Shown here: in pieces, positions 35,859-46,082 of the stretch
Numbering within the stretch: position 1 is the first letter of the stretch
Layout of the letters: each line of letters starts with the position of its first letter
NCBI RefSeq assembly: GCF_021513135.1
Contig: NZ_CP090980.1
Span: forward strand, 62,001 to 126,000
Direction of reading: 5' to 3'
DNA from: Vibrio sp. SS-MA-C1-2
Lineage (GTDB): Bacteria > Pseudomonadota > Gammaproteobacteria > Enterobacterales > Vibrionaceae
DNA: 64,000 bases
The notes under the pieces: model-generated
What the model saw: only the letters and a program-made list of their open reading frames with translations
The model's database searches: none
Told to the model about the DNA's origin: nothing
Program-made: the position numbers and the translations under genes

Positions 35859-37106
35859 TTACGCTAATTCGCTAGTAGATTTTTTGGCTGTAATGCGGTC
35901 TAAAATCGGGTTTAGGATAATATAGCAGATAGCACCCCCGATTACGGCATTTAATGGAACAACGCCCGGTATAAATTTACCAGAGGCAACACCGACTGCA
36001 ACGGCAATAATTGCAGCCCAATTTACAGTTTTAAATTCGGCATTGGCAAAGTCTTGATAACGTTTACGATTCATAAAGTAATCAGCAATAATGACACCAC
36101 CGATAGGCGGGATTGCCGCTGAAAGAAAAGTTAACCAACCTACGAAGTTGTTATATAACCAAAGTGCACAAATGGTCCCGATAATGCCGTTGACCATGGA
36201 GATATATTTACTTGGTAAGCCTGTAATGTTTGAGAAACCCAAACCAGAAGCGTAAAGCGCATTATCATTTGTTGTCCAGATATTTAAACCTAAAACAATA
36301 ATGGCTGGAATCAGTAACCCTTGTGCAATCATCACTTCTGAAATATCAGATTGGCCTGTTGCAGAAGCGCCTGCAGCACCAAAAATAAACATCAATGAGT
36401 TACCAATGAAGAACGCGATCATGGTAACGAAGATTGCACGTTTTGGCTTACTACCAAAGCGTACAAAGTCTGCAGTTAATGTACCTGCACTAATAAATGA
36501 ACCGACAACCATTGCCAAAGCAACTGAAAAATCTAATGGATGTTCAGGTGTGATTTGTTTTAATGCGTCAAGCCCGCCAACACTATTGACTGCTTCATGA
36601 ACTGAATAACTACCTAAGATGGCAATCGCTGGAACGGCAATAGTAGAAAGGATCATTAGGGCAGAAATACCGAAATAAACGGTAACGGTCATAAGGAGAC
36701 CTGAGACGATGATGAGAGTATTAATATCTATACCCGTTGCACGTTGAACGGGGATAGCAAACATTGCCACACCAACACCGAACCAACCGATTTGTGTTCC
36801 ACCGAGAAGAAATGAAGGAAGCCAAGAACCTTTAGAGCCAAAGGAAAATCGAGCGAGGAGGTGAGTAGAGAGGCCAGTTGCGGAGCCGATGTAACCAAGA
36901 ATGGAAGTGTAGATACCGAGAATTAAATTACCAATTAGAATTGCGAGCACAAAGTCATCGTATTTGAGCCCTGTTCCTAATGCTCCCCCTGTCCACATAC
37001 TTGCTGAAAAAAATGTCAACCCTAACATCACCAGCGTTAAGGAGATGGTTCCTTTTCTTGCTGATTTGGGTACGGGCCCTAAACTATAATCATTATCTTG
37101 TGACAT
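35859..37106 (-). CDS. codB: Cytosine permease
   Basis: 415 aa NCS1-family transporter with about 12 membrane helices. N-terminal [14 protein letters not shown] and the helix-10 region [20 protein letters not shown] are typical of CodB. ATG 37106 is chosen because AGG lies 8 bp upstream; GTG 37115 has none. It imports cytosine for CodA. Confidence 0.95.
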   Translation of the reverse strand: MSQDNDYSLGPVPKSARKGTISLTLVMLGLTFFSASMWTGGALGTGLKYDDFVLAILIGNLILGIYTSILGYIGSATGLSTHLLARFSFGSKGSWLPSFLLGGTQIGWFGVGVAMFAIPVQRATGIDINTLIIVSGLLMTVTVYFGISALMILSTIAVPAIAILGSYSVHEAVNSVGGLDALKQITPEHPLDFSVALAMVVGSFISAGTLTADFVRFGSKPKRAIFVTMIAFFIGNSLMFIFGAAGASATGQSDISEVMIAQGLLIPAIIVLGLNIWTTNDNALYASGLGFSNITGLPSKYISMVNGIIGTICALWLYNNFVGWLTFLSAAIPPIGGVIIADYFMNRKRYQDFANAEFKTVNWAAIIAVAVGVASGKFIPGVVPLNAVIGGAICYIILNPILDRITAKKSTSELA

Positions 37107-37494
37107 TTTTTGCACCTTTAGTCATGTTGTATTTTTTATTTTCTTTTCTGTTTTATAGACAAACGGGCGGCATTTTAATCTTATAAATAAATCTGTCAAC
37201 TAAATATTATGCATCAAATCGCTTAATTTTAATTGTTATATATTAATTAATTGATTTATAGGGGTTTATTTAGATATAAAAATTATTAATGATACTGGTA
37301 TGACGAGAGGCAAACGGTTACTTTGTATATAAAATTGTTAAAAAAGTCGTTAAGTGAGCAAATTTGCCATTGATTATAAACTCTAGCTATTTAGTCGATG
37401 TTTGTGATGATTTTGTCAAAATTGAAATATACAGTTTGTTGTCTGATTTAAAACAGGGGTAAAATATGCTGTTTTTTATCCAATAAGAAAGATC
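37107..37494. other. codB / lipoprotein control region
   Basis: 388 bp of AT-rich DNA that must hold promoters for both divergent units. ACAAACGGGCG at about 37158-37168 is faintly PurR-like but too weak to call. No gene or hairpin recognised. Confidence 0.3.
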
Positions 37495-38061
37495 ATGAAA
37501 TTAGTAAAAATAAGTGCAGTCATTTTAACCGCTTTGTTACTTGCTAGTTGTGCGAAAGGGAATTCACCAGCTCAGAAAAAAGCAAATGCAAGAAAGGCAG
37601 CTGCAAATGTAGAGCAACAAATTTACAAAGAACATCAATGGTCAAAAGGGGACTTTAATCAGTCTTATGCTCGCATGACCTGCTTTGGTAATAATACCTA
37701 TCTCTTCTTTATTAGTACTGGAGGCGGTGTTTGTGTATTAAAAGAACGAGGTAATACAAGTTATCTTCGTTTTGCTACCGCGGGAGCAGGTGTTGGGATT
37801 GGTTTAAAGCAAGTCGGTTACACGCTTCTATTTAGAGATCGAGCGACTTTAACTCGTTTTAAAACGGATAAGTTTGATGTTTCGGGTGGGGCTGAAGCCA
37901 GTGCCAAATATGAAGATAATGGGGGGCAAGCAAGTGCGACTCAATCTGCTGACTTTAATGGAATAAAAACCTATCAAGTCAATACTATGGGGGCTGCATT
38001 ACAAGCGACAATTCAAGGTGTTAACTATTGGACGACAGATTTTAGTAGCGATGTAATGTAA
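37495..38061 (+). CDS. SYLF/Ysc84-like lipoprotein
   Basis: 188 aa. Lipoprotein signal with lipobox LASC (Cys19), then a glycine-rich beta domain (FATAGAGVGIGLKQVGYTLL, GGAEASAKYE) like the SYLF domain, which binds lipids in other proteins. Probably an outer-membrane or periplasmic lipoprotein of unknown role. A terminator follows at 38109. Confidence 0.65.
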   Translation: MKLVKISAVILTALLLASCAKGNSPAQKKANARKAAANVEQQIYKEHQWSKGDFNQSYARMTCFGNNTYLFFISTGGGVCVLKERGNTSYLRFATAGAGVGIGLKQVGYTLLFRDRATLTRFKTDKFDVSGGAEASAKYEDNGGQASATQSADFNGIKTYQVNTMGAALQATIQGVNYWTTDFSSDVM

Positions 38062-38108
38062 GATATTTTCAATTAATTTGTTTTGACCCCGTATTTGTTA
38101 CCCTTCAA

Positions 38109-38156
38109 AAAGGCCAAGGAAAAGTTTCAACCTTTTACTTGGCCTTCTTGATTTTT
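38109..38156 (+). terminator. Terminator after SYLF-like lipoprotein
   Basis: AAGGCCAAG and CTTGGCCTT arms around a longer loop, then CTTGATTTTT. Confidence 0.65.
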
Positions 38157-38189
38157 GTCATCTTCCTACCGTTAACTTTGGTGATTCTA

Positions 38190-38804
38190 TTATATAGCTT
38201 CAAAACCTAAATTAAGTAAAGTAGGGTTCGATGCTGAATCACTTAATGCTCCAATCAACTTACCATCTGGTGCTTGTTTGTTGATCAGGAAACGATACAT
38301 CGCTGATTCTGCAGAAAATTTTGAATCTCCATTTTCTATCGAGAAAACATCAAAGATGCTCATTCCATCTTCTGTTGTGACAGTAACCGCCGTTGTTGAT
38401 AGTGCTCCATCCTTTGTTGAGATATAAAGCTCGATTGGCATGTTTGACTCTATCATCATTTGCGTCAAAAACTCCGTGATTAATTCACTATCCTTTGAAT
38501 TTTGAGCTTCGTTTTGAATTTCCCATTTCTTAGCTAGAATCATCACAAATCGGATCATCAATCTATTGTCGGTTACGGGATAAAAATTATATGAAGTATC
38601 ATTTTCTGAATGTGGCTGATTTAATGTGTTTGTTTGCTTTTTGATGGGGATTTGGTAGGAAAAACGCTCTAGTTCTTGATAATGATTGAAACGAGCAAGT
38701 CCTTCTATACTTGCTTCTGTTGGGTCAATTGAGTCTGTAACAAATTGATTAAACCATTTATTCTTAATTGTCTGACTATTTTTTATTATATTTGACATAT
38801 TCAT
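38190..38804 (-). CDS. Hypothetical protein
   Basis: 204 aa, soluble, no signal peptide or membrane segment. Residues about 85-204 are mixed alpha/beta with AKKWEIQNEAQNSK and GMSIFDVFSIENGD. ATG 38804 has AGG 7 bp upstream; the longer frame starts with an unsupported TTG. No family recognised; neighbours give no clue. Confidence 0.6.
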   Translation of the reverse strand: MNMSNIIKNSQTIKNKWFNQFVTDSIDPTEASIEGLARFNHYQELERFSYQIPIKKQTNTLNQPHSENDTSYNFYPVTDNRLMIRFVMILAKKWEIQNEAQNSKDSELITEFLTQMMIESNMPIELYISTKDGALSTTAVTVTTEDGMSIFDVFSIENGDSKFSAESAMYRFLINKQAPDGKLIGALSDSASNPTLLNLGFEAI

Positions 38805-39052
38805 CTCATAACCTAGTTGATTATAATCATGATAGTGGATATTCAAATAATTGCGATAATAAACTCAAAAATTAGTCACTTTGACAGTCGTCAGGAGTCA
38901 GTTATACGTCATAAAATAGTTTGAATAGCAAAGTTCTTGTTGTTGAGACAATGTTCATTATTTGGTGGTTTGTATTAAAAGAGTTGAATGCATGAGCAAA
39001 ATAAAAAACTTTTCGGCTATAATTTTTATCACGATACTGAAAGAGAATACAA

Positions 39053-39664
39053 ATGATTCTAAATAAATTTAACATGCAGTTCATCATTATCTTTTTGGCT
39101 GTGTTAATTTGGTCTGGTATTAACCCCAAAGATCAATTTACCTGGTTCTTAGAAGTCGTACCGGCAATCATCGGGGTATTGATCCTTATTGGGATCTATC
39201 ATAAATTTAAATTTACCCATTTCACCTGCATATGGATTTTAATACATTCCATCATTTTGATGGTGGGTGGGCATTACACTTATGCCGAAGTTCCTCTATT
39301 TGACACGATTTCTCAAATAATGGGATGGGAGCGAAATAATTACGATAAAGTTGGCCATTTTGCGCAAGGTTTTATTCCCGCAGCGATTGCGATGGAAGTC
39401 TTTACGAGAAATAAAACCATTAATAGTCAAGCGTGGTTAAATGTGCTTGTTGTTACATTTTGTCTGGCTATTAGTGCGTTTTATGAATTAATTGAATGGT
39501 GGGTGGCGATTGCTATCGGTCAGGGGGCGGATGAGTTTCTTGGTACACAAGGGTATATATGGGATACGCAGTCTGACATGTTCATGGCACTAATTGGTGC
39601 AATCTGTTTTGTATTGTTCTTTAAAAAGATTCAATCATCTCAAATTCAAGAATTATCATATTAA
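39053..39664 (+). CDS. DUF2238 (YjdF-like) membrane protein
   Basis: 203 aa with five or six hydrophobic helices and the family-typical segments GHYTYAEVPLF, YDKVGHFAQGFIPA, YELIEWW and FLGTQGYIWDTQSDMFMALI. DUF2238 proteins are inner-membrane proteins without assigned function. The ATG has AAGAGAAT upstream. Single gene. Confidence 0.85.
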   Translation: MILNKFNMQFIIIFLAVLIWSGINPKDQFTWFLEVVPAIIGVLILIGIYHKFKFTHFTCIWILIHSIILMVGGHYTYAEVPLFDTISQIMGWERNNYDKVGHFAQGFIPAAIAMEVFTRNKTINSQAWLNVLVVTFCLAISAFYELIEWWVAIAIGQGADEFLGTQGYIWDTQSDMFMALIGAICFVLFFKKIQSSQIQELSY

Positions 39665-39930
39665 TTATTACTTATAGGTGAAATTAACATCTGATTTATT
39701 GTGAAAAAATAATATTTTATGGTTTTTATTTTAACTCTACTTCGTTTCTATAGAGTTAGAGGCGTGCCACAGTAGTTGTAATCACTTAAAAATTTATCAT
39801 TGGCAATATATTCTATTATTTGTGGATATGTTGGGGTTTATTTTGTTATTAAATTAAGGGAAAGTATGCTTTATTATAACAAAAGTAACACAAAGGGTAT
39901 GTTCAATATCCATATTTCAAGGATGAAGTA

Positions 39931-41208
39931 ATGACAACAATGGTAAACAGCAATAATACTTCCAATACTGGCGGTAAATTAAAACAATTTATTCAATCAT
40001 TAGGTCCTGGTATTTTGATGGCGACAGCCGCTATCGGTGGATCACATTTGATAGCATCGACAAAAGCGGGTGCAATTTATGGTTGGCAGTTAGCGATACT
40101 GATCTTACTTGTTAATTTATTCAAATACCCCTTCTTCCGTGCCGGTGTGCAATATACGATGGGGACAGGAAAAAGTTTACAACAAGGTTATAGTGAGATG
40201 GGGAGAGGATACCTTTGGGTTTTTGCTTCGCTAAATACTCTTGCTGCCATTGTTAACACAGCTGCGGTTTTACTTTTTACTGCGAGTTTATTAGGTTATT
40301 TTTTACCTTGGACGATTCCATTAACTCAGCTAGCGGGCGCAATTTTAGTTGGCTCTTTAACGATGTTGGGACTTGGTCACTATAAGCTATTAGATGGTGT
40401 GTCAAAAGTTATTATGGCTATGCTGGTGGTCGCTACGGTATTAGCTGTCTTGATTGCTTTTAATAATGGTGCGGTTGCCCCTGCAGATTATCAATCACCA
40501 TCACCTTGGACGTTAGCTTCTCTTGGTTTTCTCGTCGCGATGATGGGATGGATGCCTGCACCTATTGAGATCTCATGCTTAACCTCATTGTGGTTACAGA
40601 GTCAGCGTAAAGAGCAAAAAGTTACCAATAAATCAGCATTAATTGATTTCAATATCGGTTACATAAGTACAGCTTTACTTGCGATTGTCTTTTTATCACT
40701 AGGGGCTTTGGTGTTGCATGGTAATGGTGTAGAACTTAAAACCTCCGGTATTGGTTACTCTCACCAATTAGTGAGCATGTATGCTTCAACTATCGGTGAG
40801 TGGTCTCGTTACCTGATTGCTTTGGTTGCATTTTTTTGTATGTTAGGAACGACATTGACGGTTATTGATGGTTATTCTCGAGCGCTTGCAGAAGCGACGG
40901 AATTAGTTACTAAGAAAAAATTTAATCATCGTAAGAATATTAATATCTGGATGCTGACTGTTTCTGGTTTAGCGTTATCTATTTTATGTTTCTTCACTTC
41001 AGCATTAATGCCAATGTTAGATTTTGCAATGGTTCTTGCTTTTATGACAACACCGATATTTGCACTTCTTAATTATATGTTAGTGAGCCGTGCTAACTTA
41101 CCAGAAGATTTAGCGGTTAAGCCTTGGCTTAAGTACCTTTCTTGGGCTGGATTAGCTTATCTATTTGGATTTTTACTGCTCTTTGTTTGGTGGAAATTCC
41201 TAATGTAA
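39931..41208 (+). CDS. NRAMP-superfamily transporter, atypical
   Basis: 425 aa with about 11 membrane helices. The N-terminal segment GPGILMATAAIGGSHLIAST follows NRAMP helix 1 (GPG....IDPGN), but the metal-binding DPGN is replaced by GGSH. The helix 6 region has GWMPAPIEISCLTSLW rather than the usual MPH.. motif. It is therefore probably not a manganese transporter; the substrate may be a different metal or small solute. No Mn riboswitch was seen upstream. Confidence 0.8.
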   Translation: MTTMVNSNNTSNTGGKLKQFIQSLGPGILMATAAIGGSHLIASTKAGAIYGWQLAILILLVNLFKYPFFRAGVQYTMGTGKSLQQGYSEMGRGYLWVFASLNTLAAIVNTAAVLLFTASLLGYFLPWTIPLTQLAGAILVGSLTMLGLGHYKLLDGVSKVIMAMLVVATVLAVLIAFNNGAVAPADYQSPSPWTLASLGFLVAMMGWMPAPIEISCLTSLWLQSQRKEQKVTNKSALIDFNIGYISTALLAIVFLSLGALVLHGNGVELKTSGIGYSHQLVSMYASTIGEWSRYLIALVAFFCMLGTTLTVIDGYSRALAEATELVTKKKFNHRKNINIWMLTVSGLALSILCFFTSALMPMLDFAMVLAFMTTPIFALLNYMLVSRANLPEDLAVKPWLKYLSWAGLAYLFGFLLLFVWWKFLM

Positions 41209-41236
41209 TGTATTTTAACTAACAAGGTAGCAAACT

Positions 41237-41279
41237 ATAATAACCCTCAAATTAAGTTAATTAATTTGGAGGTTATTAT
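41237..41279 (+). terminator. Long stem-loop after NRAMP-like gene
   Basis: Arms of 19 nt (ATAATAACCCTCAAATTAA against the complement of TTAATTTGGAGGTTATTAT) with two mismatches and a 5-nt loop. It lacks a clear T-tract, so terminator function is only likely. Confidence 0.55.
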
Positions 41280-41439
41280 CTTGCGTTGGACTTGTAAGTT
41301 TAATGTTTAAATATCTGTGATAATCACTTTAGGATCACAAAGTTAGTCGGAATAAATTGCTTTATCATCACTACATCGTTTATTTTGTTCTTTATTTTAA
41401 AATTCAGTGTTTATATTGAGTCAGTAATAAGGATGAGTA

Positions 41440-42267
41440 ATGAACTATAAATCTATGATTGGGTTAGGTGTTGCGGGGAATTTTGCCGGACATTTAGAGC
41501 AAGCTGGTGAAGCAAATGATTTTTTAGTGGTTGAAGTACAAGAATCCACTGAACCTAAGGCGATTTTTCCTTTTTATATTCCTTCCCAAAATGCAGGATT
41601 CCTCTCTACTTATCCTCTCTCATCAAATACCATTAATACGCCGACAGATAATAGTGATAATTTACAAATTGAACCAGAAGTCGCGATTATCTTTGATATC
41701 GAATATCACGAAAAAATGGTATCAGCTTTAAAACCTGTTGCTTTTGCTGCTTATAATGACTGTTCTATTCGTAAGCCAGGGGCAAAAAAGATTTGCGAGA
41801 AAAAAAATTGGGGTCCTGAAACTAAAGGAATATCTGATACAACCATTGAATTAGCCTCAATAGATGTAGGTCAAAAATTAGATAGATTTAGAATTGCATG
41901 TTTTCATCAACGAGAAGGGCAAACTCATGACTATGGGGTTGATAGTCCTGTTGTAGGTTATAGTTATTTTCATCAAAAATTAGTTAATTGGATTATTGAT
42001 AAAATGAATAATCAAGCTGATTTTGGTCCAATGAATAATATTTACTCTTTAATTCAACAAGCCGATTACCCTAAGCAAGCGGTTATTAGTATAGGTGCAA
42101 CCCGTTATACTGAATATGGCACTAGTCATTTTTTACAGACAGGTGATAAGAGTATCGTTGTGGTTTATGATGGCTTACTTCATTCAGAACAACAAATTAA
42201 ACAACGAGTCATCAACAATACGCTTGATGTTGAAGGTATATCAGCATTAATCCAAAACGTAATATAA
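41440..42267 (+). CDS. DUF5718-like protein
   Basis: 275 aa soluble protein. It starts with IGLGVAGNFAGHLEQAGEA and contains ISIGATRYTEYGTSHFL, a pattern I associate with DUF5718, a family distantly like fumarylacetoacetate hydrolase (by memory). ATG has AAGGATGA upstream. Function unknown; it stands alone between two hairpin-separated units. Confidence 0.6.
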   Translation: MNYKSMIGLGVAGNFAGHLEQAGEANDFLVVEVQESTEPKAIFPFYIPSQNAGFLSTYPLSSNTINTPTDNSDNLQIEPEVAIIFDIEYHEKMVSALKPVAFAAYNDCSIRKPGAKKICEKKNWGPETKGISDTTIELASIDVGQKLDRFRIACFHQREGQTHDYGVDSPVVGYSYFHQKLVNWIIDKMNNQADFGPMNNIYSLIQQADYPKQAVISIGATRYTEYGTSHFLQTGDKSIVVVYDGLLHSEQQIKQRVINNTLDVEGISALIQNVI

Positions 42268-42287
42268 CGATGAGTTAACTTTCATAT

Positions 42288-42803
42288 TTATCGATAGTTT
42301 CTCCAAGAGCTCTGAAAACCTTGAGCATCAAACGTTAATTTTAGGCCGTCATAATCAAATGTGACGGTTTTTTTCTTTTTCAATTGTTCAACAAGATAAT
42401 TTAAACCTGATTGACTTTTTACTCGGTAATGATAATAGGTTTCTCCGACAAAGCTTTTCTTGCAAAGAGCCGTGAAACGCACCATAACGTTATTAACCTT
42501 AATTAATTTGCTGGGATGACTTTGGCTGGATAGAGCACAACTATTTTTACTGGTATCAACCGAATTGAAATAAAGCGTTTTTTGTCTATTAGCATCGTGG
42601 TCAATAGAAAGTACAAAATATCGCATCCCCTTTAATTTGTTATTAACTGGATGATAATAGATAGTTGAAATCGGTTTATTAGCAGCAAAGGCGCTTCTTT
42701 CTATTGTATGTCTATGGTGTGAATTATGCTGACTCAACTCACTTGCTTGGAGAGATAGCTCCGTAAAAAAAAGCATGAACAGAAAAAACAGCATAAAAAC
42801 CAT
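42288..42803 (-). CDS. Secreted hypothetical protein
   Basis: 171 aa with an N-terminal hydrophobic signal (FMLFFLFMLFFTELSLQAS) and a basic periplasmic part with many Lys/Tyr/Ser. No family recognised. It is 24 bp downstream of the patatin-hydrolase fusion on the same strand (AGAGG 6 bp before ATG), so probably co-transcribed with it. Confidence 0.6.
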   Translation of the reverse strand: MVFMLFFLFMLFFTELSLQASELSQHNSHHRHTIERSAFAANKPISTIYYHPVNNKLKGMRYFVLSIDHDANRQKTLYFNSVDTSKNSCALSSQSHPSKLIKVNNVMVRFTALCKKSFVGETYYHYRVKSQSGLNYLVEQLKKKKTVTFDYDGLKLTFDAQGFQSSWRNYR

Positions 42804-42827
42804 ATTTAACCTCTTTATGTGAATTTT

Positions 42828-44738
42828 TTAATGTTTAAATTTCTCTTTATTAAAAAACTGTAATAGCTTAACAATTGCTTGGTGACGACATTGATCTTTA
42901 TCAATTAATATGTCGTGGAACGCTTCTTTTACTTCAAAGATACGGCTAGTTGAACAACGTTCATTAAATCGATCTTGTGCTCGATTATCTACCACCGTAT
43001 CTTGTTCTGCTTGTAATATAAGAATGGGGGTTTTAATTTTGTGAGCATTTTTAATGCACTTTTCACCAGCCCTAATTGATTCATTAATCCAACGTATAGT
43101 AGGGCCACCTAATCGCAAGTGTTCATTTTTGTTGTATATCTCTCTAAATAATTTATAACGAACTTTACTTTGAGTTAATACATTACCGTCAAAAGGTTCA
43201 TTTTTATATTGATGGGTGCCTAATGCATAATTAGGTGTTCTCGAAAAGTATTCCATCAAACCCATTGCTTGCTTGCGAACTAATTTCATCGCTTTTGGCA
43301 TCGCAACTCCAAACATTGGAGACGATAATGCAGCCGCTGTAATGTTATTTTCAAATAGAGCAAGGTATTTTGTTGCGACGACCCCACCCATTGAGTGCGC
43401 TAGAATGAAACATTTACCTTCAATAGTTGGATTGACTACTTTTTCCATGAACATATAAAGGTCAACGACATAATCAGAGAAGTCATCAACATGGCCAAGC
43501 TCTGGGTCATTTGTAAATCGCTCTGATTCACCTTGTCCACGATGGTCATAAGCGTAAACGTTGTAATGTTCACTCAGCTCCAAAATTATCTCTTGATACT
43601 TCCAGAAAGTTTCATTACGCCCATTAACAATAACGATCGTATTCTTATTATTTCTTGGGTTAACATTTATCCATTTGATCTCGATATTATCGACACCTTT
43701 GAATGAGCCTTTGGTTGCGGAGCTCCATAAAAAGTTAATGTGATCACGGATATTATCGATCAAGTTATGTTCGTGGGTAATTAAAGGAAATGTTTTAGTT
43801 ACTTGGGAGTCCTGTTTTAAGTGCAATTTTTTTGCTACTGTCGCTAAAAATAGTTGCCCCATTCTTTTACCAAGCTTGTAATCCTCATGAAGTTCTCGTT
43901 TAGATGATCCTAAAACACTAGATGCAAGTTTAGTTCTAGGGTGAATTTCATAAATATTGAGGTCATCCGGTGGGTTATTTAAAAAGGCTTGGCTTTGTCG
44001 GTAGTTCTCTTCATGCTTGAGTAGCATTTCTGCCATCATTGGAATACTTTTTCCAAGTTTATTCACTTTAGTCAAAAAACGAACCCATTCATGGTTATGG
44101 GTTTCATCGGCAGGTATGCTCCGAATGACAACAATGTGTTTATAACCTTGTTTATAGGCTTCTTCAACAGGAATTGCTGCAGAAACACCGCCATCAACCC
44201 AGGGTTGATCCTCAATAATTGTCGGTTCAGTACTAACAAATGGAATCGAACTTGATGCTTTTAGGGCATCTTGCCAAGAAATATTATTTAAGTTAAAAAA
44301 ACGAGTTTCTAATGAGTGTGCATGAGATGCGGCTGCCAAAAATGTTTTATTTTTTAAATGTTCTCTGGCTTGATCCCACTGAAGAGGATAGGTATTCTCG
44401 GTTTGGTCGATTAAAAAATTTAGATTCATCCCTTGCTTACGCATAATGTATTTATTAAAGTCAAAGAACTCAGGATGACGAGTAACTTTCGTAATGACAT
44501 CATATGCGTGTCCAAGCTCTCCAGTTAGATATGAGGCGATGTTAAGTGAACCAGCAGAGACACCTATCAAAAGTGAAAATGGGTTAAAGTTTGCTTTTAA
44601 GAATGTATCTAACACCCCTGCACTAAAGATAGTTCTCTGTCCACCACCTTCAACAACTAATGCAATTTTGTCAACATCTTGCTCAAAGAGCTCTAATAAA
44701 TCAAAACTATGTCGATCTATCGCAAAGTGTTTTCCCAT
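42828..44738 (-). CDS. Patatin phospholipase fused to alpha/beta hydrolase
   Basis: 636 aa. Residues about 25-330 form a patatin domain: oxyanion loop VEGGGQRT, nucleophile GVSAG and the DGG dyad aspartate (VDGGVSAAIP). From about 340 there is an alpha/beta hydrolase of the PldB/monoacylglycerol-lipase type with YDHRGQGES, nucleophile AHSMGGVV, an acidic residue in EQDTVVDNRAQ and a C-terminal His in FHDILID. In E. coli these domains are separate proteins (YjjU, PldB). The fusion could deacylate phospholipid and lysophospholipid in turn. ATG has AAGG upstream. Confidence 0.85.
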   Translation of the reverse strand: MGKHFAIDRHSFDLLELFEQDVDKIALVVEGGGQRTIFSAGVLDTFLKANFNPFSLLIGVSAGSLNIASYLTGELGHAYDVITKVTRHPEFFDFNKYIMRKQGMNLNFLIDQTENTYPLQWDQAREHLKNKTFLAAASHAHSLETRFFNLNNISWQDALKASSSIPFVSTEPTIIEDQPWVDGGVSAAIPVEEAYKQGYKHIVVIRSIPADETHNHEWVRFLTKVNKLGKSIPMMAEMLLKHEENYRQSQAFLNNPPDDLNIYEIHPRTKLASSVLGSSKRELHEDYKLGKRMGQLFLATVAKKLHLKQDSQVTKTFPLITHEHNLIDNIRDHINFLWSSATKGSFKGVDNIEIKWINVNPRNNKNTIVIVNGRNETFWKYQEIILELSEHYNVYAYDHRGQGESERFTNDPELGHVDDFSDYVVDLYMFMEKVVNPTIEGKCFILAHSMGGVVATKYLALFENNITAAALSSPMFGVAMPKAMKLVRKQAMGLMEYFSRTPNYALGTHQYKNEPFDGNVLTQSKVRYKLFREIYNKNEHLRLGGPTIRWINESIRAGEKCIKNAHKIKTPILILQAEQDTVVDNRAQDRFNERCSTSRIFEVKEAFHDILIDKDQCRHQAIVKLLQFFNKEKFKH

Positions 44739-44968
44739 GATCTAAACCTTATTGTAACTAATATTATTAATAATCATTATAGTAGAAAAATTAAAATACT
44801 TTTATTGTCGTACAGCTGTAAAAATGGACAGTTAAATTGCAAACTATTTAATAAGACTAAAAGGATTAACTGATTGATAGTTTTATTATAATCTTAATAT
44901 TGCTATTATTAACGACATTACAACTGTAGATTGTTTACTATCCAGCTCTAAATTATCAAGGACTAACA

Positions 44969-45955
44969 ATGACTAAACGAAAAATTCTATTGCTATGTGG
45001 TGGCGGTGGTGCAGAACATTCGATTTCTTTACTCTCGGCTGACTACATTGAGAGTCAACTGTTATTAATTGATGATATCTCTGTTATACGTGTAACAATT
45101 GAAGATGGAAGTTGGACTTTAGCTTCGGGTGAAAGTTGTTTTATTGATATGAATAAAATGCTAAATCTTTCTGATGGTGAAAAATATGCCATTGATTATG
45201 TTATTCCTTGTATTCACGGATTTCCCGGTGAGACAGGAGATTTACAATCACTGTTTGACATGGTCGGTTTAGCTTATTTAGGTTGTAATGCTGAATCGAG
45301 TACGCTCTGTTTTAATAAAATCAGTTCAAAGTTATGGTTTGACGCTGTAAACATTGATAATACGCCTTATTTATTTTTAAGTGATAAGAGTGATGTATCT
45401 ATAAAGCAAGCGACGGCTTTTTTTGAACAATGGGGTAAGGTTTTTGTTAAAGCGGCAAGCCAAGGCTCTTCAGTTGGTTGTTATTGTGTAGAGGAATTAG
45501 TTGAGTTAGTTCCAACAATTAACGAAGCTTTTAATTACTCTGAGCAAGTATTGATTGAAAAGGCAGTGACACCCCGCGAATTAGAAGTTGCAGCCTATGA
45601 ATTTCAGGGAAAACTTATCGTCACAAAACCCGGAGAAGTTTGCTCTCCAGATAATGCATTTTATAGTTATGAAGAGAAATATAGTTCAGATAGTCACTCT
45701 TCAACCGTACTTGAAGCGACCAATCTAACCGATGAGCAGTTAGCGATTATTGATAAAGCAGCAAGGCACGCGTTCACTCAACTCAAATTAAGTGATCTTT
45801 CTCGTATTGATTTCTTTTTAACGGAAGAGGGGGAAATTTTACTGAATGAAATTAATACTTTCCCAGGTATGACACCGATTTCAATGTTTCCAAAACTAAT
45901 GGAAAATAATGGTCATCAGTTTAAAGATTTTCTTGAGCAGGCGATTAAATCTTAA
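44969..45955 (+). CDS. ddl: D-alanine--D-alanine ligase
   Basis: 328 aa ATP-grasp enzyme of peptidoglycan synthesis. Typical segments: LLLCGGGGAEHSISLLSA, YVIPCIHGFPGETGDLQSL, FVKAASQGSSVGCY and the metal-binding LLNEINTFPGMT near the C-terminus. It is a single gene, away from the mur/ddlB cluster, so probably the DdlA-type paralogue. AAGGA precedes the ATG. No resistance-type partners are nearby. Confidence 0.93.
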   Translation: MTKRKILLLCGGGGAEHSISLLSADYIESQLLLIDDISVIRVTIEDGSWTLASGESCFIDMNKMLNLSDGEKYAIDYVIPCIHGFPGETGDLQSLFDMVGLAYLGCNAESSTLCFNKISSKLWFDAVNIDNTPYLFLSDKSDVSIKQATAFFEQWGKVFVKAASQGSSVGCYCVEELVELVPTINEAFNYSEQVLIEKAVTPRELEVAAYEFQGKLIVTKPGEVCSPDNAFYSYEEKYSSDSHSSTVLEATNLTDEQLAIIDKAARHAFTQLKLSDLSRIDFFLTEEGEILLNEINTFPGMTPISMFPKLMENNGHQFKDFLEQAIKS

Positions 45956-45973
45956 GTTACTTATACATTCACT

Positions 45974-46036
45974 TGAATTGCTAGCCCACGACAAGTGAAT
46001 GTCTCCCAATCATATCGTTGATTATATGATTGGGAG
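45974..46036. repeat. Diverged repeat remnant with hairpin
   Basis: Contains TGAATTGCTAGC, CAAGTGAATG and CCCAATCATAT, pieces of the 16447-type repeat. The segment 46003-46036 forms a perfect 13-bp stem (CTCCCAATCATAT) with an 8-nt loop, between the convergent ddl and recombinase genes. Confidence 0.55.
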
Positions 46037-46082
46037 AATGAGGAAATTTAGGTGGTAAGCTTACATCAAGTTAATTATTTTA

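Noticed and set aside
37155-37172. PurR-like box upstream of codB
   Set aside because: Only a partial match (ACAAACGGGCG); too weak in AT-rich DNA.
39700-39930. Mn-sensing (yybP-ykoY) riboswitch upstream of the NRAMP-like gene
   Set aside because: None of its conserved loops could be found; only a short hairpin near 39731-39760.
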